DNA from: JBBSUQ01 sp038234235
GTDB taxonomy: Bacteria > Bacteroidota > Bacteroidia > Flavobacteriales_D > Crocinitomicaceae
Direction: 5' to 3'
Assembly (NCBI GenBank): GCA_038234235.1
Contig: JBBSUQ010000114.1
Span: 1-10,510 of the forward strand
DNA length: 10,510 nt
Shown in pieces: positions 7,601 through 10,510 of this stretch (the stretch's first letter is position 1; the number at the start of each line of letters is the position of its first letter). The position numbers and the translations under genes are program-made. The notes under the pieces are model-generated. The model had not been told where the DNA came from. It worked only from the letters and a program-made list of their open reading frames with translations, and did not search any database.

Positions 7601-7825
7601 AATCCCTACAGTGCTGATAACTTTTTTAATACGCAAACAATAGTAGATAAACCTGTAACAATTAAAATATTTAATGCAAGAGAACCAATAATTGCAGGAT
7701 TTGGAAGTGGGTTGCGTGCCAAAGTTTTCGGTTATTTACTTAAATTTGATGCAGCTTGGGGATTGCAGAACGGAATTTTGACAGACAAACCGGTCTATTA
7801 TTTTGGAATCGGGTTTGATATTTAA
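4631..7825 (+). CDS. outer-membrane protein: peptidase-MA-like region, TolB/PD40 propeller, Omp85-type barrel
   Basis: This 1064-residue exported protein starts with a signal peptide (about 1-18, ending near VRSQ). Residues about 30-275 look like a gluzincin (peptidase MA-like) region, but the helix where HExxH would sit reads IREVCAQML (138-146), and the later segment is PPWFVQGFAKYL (165-176) where active enzymes carry a glutamate, so it is probably not a protease. Residues about 285-520 show PD40/WD40-like blades, for example YAPDGKTMIFSG, TDLYLYRI and FTKDGAAILFSSTRN. The last 380 residues are rich in alternating strands. They contain MRGF (934-937), matching the Omp85 (V/I)RGF signature, then NSELRLNL, LLVFADVGSAW and GFGSGLR, and end in a good outer-membrane beta-signal, YFGIGFDI. 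It should be a barrel inserted by BAM, with the propeller in the periplasm. Cargo or partner is unknown. Confidence 0.85.
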   Translation: MIRILISVIFCLPFIVRSQFYTGDNVEFGKNRVQFEGSFKWFYKDFTPYPIYFYSGADSLATFCSTILSEELKSLESQLNFKSEAKPTVIIFKSLQDFRQSNIGNYSLGNPIGAQSQLISEKLILYYTGERISFEKQIREVCAQMLIQEIILSQNWSDASIETFPPWFVQGFAKYLTNEWCSEFEIFLKNEIKNNNSNEFLRQENLVNQANAGFIFFKYLETRYSKNELINALYLTEYSGDIYKTIKTMFQFPAEYFMKDMFAFYKSKFSEDEIPLLPKEDFKLKAGQQLLEYKTNKEENLYAYSVFDHGKVKVYLKENDLSNKKKGEKINQIGHKIFRIQDLTYPIISWHPLTSALAMIYESKGSLFLDIYTVEDKEKTHIELKNIQAVNSFEYAPDGKTMIFSGVNNGQTDLYLYRIAGNSVQKLTDDAYDDVFPSFTKDGAAILFSSTRNSDTMPRKKSEIITNSQYDLFKYPLQNADKNIVLLEKLSDSPQNELKIKERIKNEYYFLSDQSGTYQLHNLLKDSTIIAVDTIVHYTSIYKQNVKSNFDQNVLDFAIENENYIITFGTPTYKCISDQKLDQVFEFQESSINYYFEEKYRNQNIEIETQKSTDSTSYSVIKTSADGKFIKETIYLFENETYGNDTTRFEEKLTKKLEEKRILKQIYSLNFTKEKSKLGVDNNYANLSYQKYPGQGSEYFASGPSFFYTASIADLMEDYRLVGGIRTPLSKPSLEFFLELQLHKKRIDHNLLFYRRSYTDRDQQNAIFKLITYEIRDQISFPINEICAWKNTFGYRYDRTNFLTENTPSLVREPINEHQSSFKSEFIIDNSYSQKINTWQGWKSKFFVEDFYTFSGAKGNMVNIGFDTRYGKKISRNIYWINRISASTSLGTKRLLYYLGATDDWFLRPKVSFDKTITVDPSQNFAYQTIATPMRGFIQNARNGNSFAVFNSELRLNLASILFKKTLSSDFFRSLQLLVFADVGSAWTGSNPYSADNFFNTQTIVDKPVTIKIFNAREPIIAGFGSGLRAKVFGYLLKFDAAWGLQNGILTDKPVYYFGIGFDI

Positions 7826-7876
7826 GAGTTAATCTTTATACAAAGAAGTAGAAAATTGAAATTTGACAAATAAGAA

Positions 7877-9079
7877 ATGAACGAAATTCACGAACTTATA
7901 AAACAAAAGGCAAAAGAATTACATGCTGAAATTATTGAGCACAGAAGGTATTTGCATCAGCACCCTGAACTTTCATACCAAGAATTTGAGACAATGGAAT
8001 ACGTTTGCAAACAACTTGAAAAATGGAATATTCCTTTTACGAAAGGTATTGCAGGGACAGGAATTGTGGCATTTATTCAAACTGAAAACCAAAATTTATC
8101 TGAATTAGAAAGACAGGATAATTCTTGCATTGCATTGCGAGGTGACATGGATGCGCTTCCTATTCAAGAAGAAAACGAACACGATTATAAAAGCAAAAAC
8201 GATGGAATAATGCATGCTTGTGGGCATGATGTACATACTTCTATTTTACTTGGAACTGCAAAAATTCTGCAAGATTTAAAAGATAAATTACCTCAAAGTG
8301 TGAAACTGATATTTCAACCAGGAGAAGAAAAAAATCCGGGTGGTGCATCTTTAATGATTGCTGAAAACGTATTGGAAAATCCAAAGGTTAAAGAAATTTA
8401 TGCTCTACACGTGTTTCCAGATATGCCAGTGGGCGAAGTTGGTTTTAAAGAAGGATTGTACATGGCATCTTGTGATGAAATTTACATTCATCTTAAAGGA
8501 AAAGGCGGACATGGCGCAACACCGCACCAAACTACAGATTCTATTTTTATAGGAAGTACTTTGGTTACCAGTTTGCAGAACATAGTTAGTCGCAGATGTG
8601 ATCCCAAAATTCCATGCGTATTGTCTTTCGGCCATTTTGAAGCTTTGGGTGCAACAAACATAATACCTTCAAATGTTTATATAAAAGGCACGTTTCGCAC
8701 AATGAATGAAGCTTGGAGGAAAGAAGCGTTGGAATTGATTGAAAACCAAGTGAAGCAAATTGTCGCTGGTTTGGGTGGCGAAGTAGAAATTGAAATAAGC
8801 AAAGGTTATCCATTTTTAACGAATGATCCTGTAACTACGAAAAAGTTAAGTGATAAAGCAATTGGTTTTTTAGGAGCAGAAAAAGTGCATGATTTGCCAA
8901 TTAGACTCACGGCAGAAGATTTTTCATTTTACAGTCAGAAAATACCTGCTTGTTTTTTTCGTTTGGGAGTTAGAAATGAAGAAAAAGGGATTGTTCATGG
9001 TGTGCATAATTCTAAATTTGATATTGATGAAGACGCACTAAGAATTGGAATGGAAATGATGACCTTGGCAGTTTTTTAA
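7877..9079 (+). CDS. M20D-family metallo-amidohydrolase (N-acyl-amino acid hydrolase type)
   Basis: This 400-residue, full-length enzyme belongs to peptidase family M20D, which removes acyl groups from N-acyl amino acids and similar amides using two metal ions. No signal peptide is seen, so it should be cytoplasmic. The catalytic domain begins with HRRYLHQHPELSYQE (22-36). Metal and catalytic residues are visible: RGDMDALP (88-95), HACGHDVHT with C115 and H117, the base and ligand E150-E151 in FQPGEE, H178 in ALHVF, and H377 in VHGVHN. The lid/dimerisation domain (about 190-310) has GKGGHGATPH with H212 and H217. TAEDFSFY (345-352) is also diagnostic. Neighbours give no firm substrate; annotations such as hippurate or indoleacetyl-amino acid hydrolase would go beyond the evidence. 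The gene starts 51 bases after the barrel gene and ends 38 before the lipoprotein gene. Confidence 0.93.
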   Translation: MNEIHELIKQKAKELHAEIIEHRRYLHQHPELSYQEFETMEYVCKQLEKWNIPFTKGIAGTGIVAFIQTENQNLSELERQDNSCIALRGDMDALPIQEENEHDYKSKNDGIMHACGHDVHTSILLGTAKILQDLKDKLPQSVKLIFQPGEEKNPGGASLMIAENVLENPKVKEIYALHVFPDMPVGEVGFKEGLYMASCDEIYIHLKGKGGHGATPHQTTDSIFIGSTLVTSLQNIVSRRCDPKIPCVLSFGHFEALGATNIIPSNVYIKGTFRTMNEAWRKEALELIENQVKQIVAGLGGEVEIEISKGYPFLTNDPVTTKKLSDKAIGFLGAEKVHDLPIRLTAEDFSFYSQKIPACFFRLGVRNEEKGIVHGVHNSKFDIDEDALRIGMEMMTLAVF

Positions 9080-9117
9080 TGTTGATTTATTGGTCTAATT
9101 GGTTATTTTAAAATAAA

Positions 9118-9669
9118 ATGAAAAATTTAATTTACGTAATATTTTTAATTTCAATTGTAAGTTTTTCTTGTTCGGAGAAGAAAATTCCTAAGGCGGATAT
9201 TTATTCATTGAGAAAAATTGGAATGCTCTCAACAACTGAATATTCTATAGGTAAAGTTGTGAAATTAAACGATGAACCCGAGTGGTATAAATTCGGAGAC
9301 AGAAAAATATTAATTTCTTGCAAAGCGAAAATAAAGGCGGGTGTGAATTTAATGGAGGCTGAAATTAAAGAAGTAGATGGTAAAACCATTATTACTCTTC
9401 CACCATCAGAAATTAGTTCTTTTGCAATGGATCCCAACAAAATAATAACAGAAATGCAAGATGTGAATGGTTTGAGATCTAGCTTTACTCAGGAAGATAA
9501 AAATAAAATAATGAAACAAGGCGAAATGGCTATTTTGAAACAAATTAACCAATCTAACATTTACAAAGAAGCAGAAAACAATGCGGAAATGTTTGTTATT
9601 GATTTTTTCAGCAAGGCAGGTTTAGAAAATATAGAAGTTCAAATAAAACCAAGAAATGCAACGAAATAG
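9118..9669 (+). CDS. DUF4230 lipoprotein
   Basis: This 183-residue protein is a predicted lipoprotein: a short signal peptide ends in IVSFSC, with C18 as the lipidated cysteine followed by SEKK. The mature part matches the DUF4230 pattern as I know it, with EYSIGKVVKL (40-49), an EWYKFGDRKILISCKAKI region (about 54-71), IKAGVNL (71-77) and the proline motif TLPPSEISS (93-101). The C-terminal half is helical and charged. The function of DUF4230 is not established. The gene overlaps the next one by 14 bases, and that gene encodes a second DUF4230-like protein, so the two probably act together at the envelope. The start is fixed by the lipoprotein signal. A weak TATTTTAA element lies just upstream, too poor to call as a promoter. 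Confidence 0.85.
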   Translation: MKNLIYVIFLISIVSFSCSEKKIPKADIYSLRKIGMLSTTEYSIGKVVKLNDEPEWYKFGDRKILISCKAKIKAGVNLMEAEIKEVDGKTIITLPPSEISSFAMDPNKIITEMQDVNGLRSSFTQEDKNKIMKQGEMAILKQINQSNIYKEAENNAEMFVIDFFSKAGLENIEVQIKPRNATK

Positions 9670-10309
9670 TTACCTCCGATTATTAAAAAATATTGTGGTG
9701 ACCGCCATTTTAGCGGGAATAGTTCTATTTATATATTTCAAATTTTTTAAGTCTGATGGAGACGATCTTGATTTTTTGATTGACGATACCCCTTTGCATA
9801 TTGAAGCTATTAAAACCATTTCGGAAATTGCAACAGTTAATTATAAAGACGAAGTTGTGGTTGACACAATAGAATTTTACACAGAAGTTAAGGAGAAAAT
9901 TTTAGGCAGTTTAGAGCGCATGACGGATCCCGATGAAATAAAATATGGATTAAGAATGCAACAAATTAAAAGAAGATTAACCTTAATTATAAAAGGCAAC
10001 GTTAATTACGGGTTTGAATTGACTAAAAAAAATTATGAAATCTCACATAATAAAGATACGGTTTGGTTTAACCTACCAAAACCAAAAATATTAAGTTTAG
10101 AAATGAATCCTACCCAAACAGAAATATTTCAAGAAAGCGGCTCATGGTCTGACAATGAAAGAAAAATTTTACAAAATCGTGCCATTGAGAAATTGAAAAG
10201 AAATGTAGAATTACTCAATTTAAAAGACAAAGCCGAAAAAAACATGATTGACTTACTCTCAAAACTCATGGGAGATAAAAGGAAATTGGTGTTTTATTTT
10301 GATAGGTAG
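9656..10309 (+). CDS. DUF4230-like protein with N-terminal membrane anchor
   Basis: This 217-residue protein has a single hydrophobic segment (about 12-29, VVTAILAGIVLFIYFKF) after a basic N-terminus, so it is probably anchored in the inner membrane with the bulk outside. The body resembles DUF4230: an early TISEIATVNYK segment, RLTLIIKGNVNYGFEL (about 106-121) and the NLPKPKILSLEMNP motif (138-151). These parallel the IGKVVKL, GDRKILISCKAKIKAG and LPPSEISSFAMDP segments of its upstream neighbour. The C-terminal part is a charged helix. The start codon lies inside the end of the lipoprotein gene (14-base overlap), which implies coupled translation. The pair likely arose by an old duplication. 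No biochemical function is known to me. Confidence 0.83.
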   Translation: MQRNSYLRLLKNIVVTAILAGIVLFIYFKFFKSDGDDLDFLIDDTPLHIEAIKTISEIATVNYKDEVVVDTIEFYTEVKEKILGSLERMTDPDEIKYGLRMQQIKRRLTLIIKGNVNYGFELTKKNYEISHNKDTVWFNLPKPKILSLEMNPTQTEIFQESGSWSDNERKILQNRAIEKLKRNVELLNLKDKAEKNMIDLLSKLMGDKRKLVFYFDR

Positions 10310-10342
10310 GTTTTGGTGAGAATAGCCTTCTGATTTGTAAAC

Positions 10343-10395
10343 AAGTTGGTACGTGCCGAAAAATTTCGGTGTATTTCGTACCAACTTTTATTTTT
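10343..10395 (+). terminator. rho-independent terminator with nested inverted repeats
   Basis: AAGTTGGTACG (10343-10353) pairs perfectly with CGTACCAACTT (10377-10387). Inside it CCGAAA (10356-10361) pairs with TTTCGG (10364-10369). A T-rich tract, TTTTATTTTT, follows from 10386. It lies 33 bases after the second DUF4230 stop and should end the plus-strand run. The minus-strand U-tract is poor, so action on the convergent gene is less certain. Confidence 0.8.
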
Positions 10396-10510
10396 AAACC
10401 CTCAATTTACCTTGCACAGAATCATCTAGTGTTTTACCGATCACACTTCCAATCAACATTTTAACTCCTGCTATAAAATTTCCGTGTTTGTTATCCCAAT
10501 AATAACATTC
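10394..10510 (-). CDS. C-terminal end of an unidentified protein (partial)
   Basis: A minus-strand frame is open from the window edge to a TAA at 10394-10396 and gives 38 residues. It begins ECYYWDNKHGNF and ends in GKTLDDSVQGKLRV. The 5' end lies beyond the window. The composition is convincingly protein-like and the stop sits directly beside the terminator hairpin, fitting a convergent gene pair. I do not recognise the family from this tail. Confidence 0.6.
   Translation of the reverse strand, partial: ECYYWDNKHGNFIAGVKMLIGSVIGKTLDDSVQGKLRV

Overview
The window looks like chromosomal DNA from a member of the Bacteroidota, probably a flavobacterium-like organism. It is strongly AT-rich. Its genes lack recognisable Shine-Dalgarno sequences, and the two clearest promoter boxes match the Bacteroidota -7 consensus TAnnTTTG. 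The gene families also fit: a TPR sensor kinase paired with a LytTR regulator, a PD40/beta-propeller outer-membrane protein, a LuxE/PaaK-like acyl ligase and tandem DUF4230 proteins.

Left part, minus strand (about 67-3404). Reading in transcription order, there is a small toxin-antitoxin locus with an intact 74-residue antitoxin (3180-3404). Its Txe/YoeB-type toxin (2934-3204) is broken by a frameshift near the N-terminus. Next comes a previously unlisted 57-codon frame with a hydrophobic N-terminus (2698-2871), whose stop overlaps the next start as ATGA. It is followed by a TPR histidine kinase of the HisKA_2 type (755-2701) and, one base later, a receiver-LytTR response regulator (67-753). 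The last three look like one translationally coupled signalling operon. A possible 3' end of a convergent plus-strand gene lies at 1-42.

Divergent intergenic region (3405-3594). It holds candidate promoters in both directions and a 7-bp inverted repeat, with no gene.

Right part, plus strand (3595-10309). Five co-directional genes follow: an orphan LuxE/PaaK-like acyl-activating protein; a 1064-residue exported protein combining a peptidase-MA-like region without visible catalytic residues, a TolB/PD40-like propeller and an Omp85-type C-terminal barrel; an M20D metallo-amidohydrolase; and two overlapping DUF4230 genes, one encoding a lipoprotein and one a membrane-anchored protein. A nested hairpin with a T-tract (10343-10395) ends this run. 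Beyond it lies the C-terminal end of a convergent minus-strand gene that leaves the window.

No rRNA, tRNA, CRISPR array, insertion sequence or phage gene was seen. The points most worth a second look are the three-part outer-membrane protein, the hidden small gene in front of the kinase, and the decayed toxin beside an intact antitoxin.
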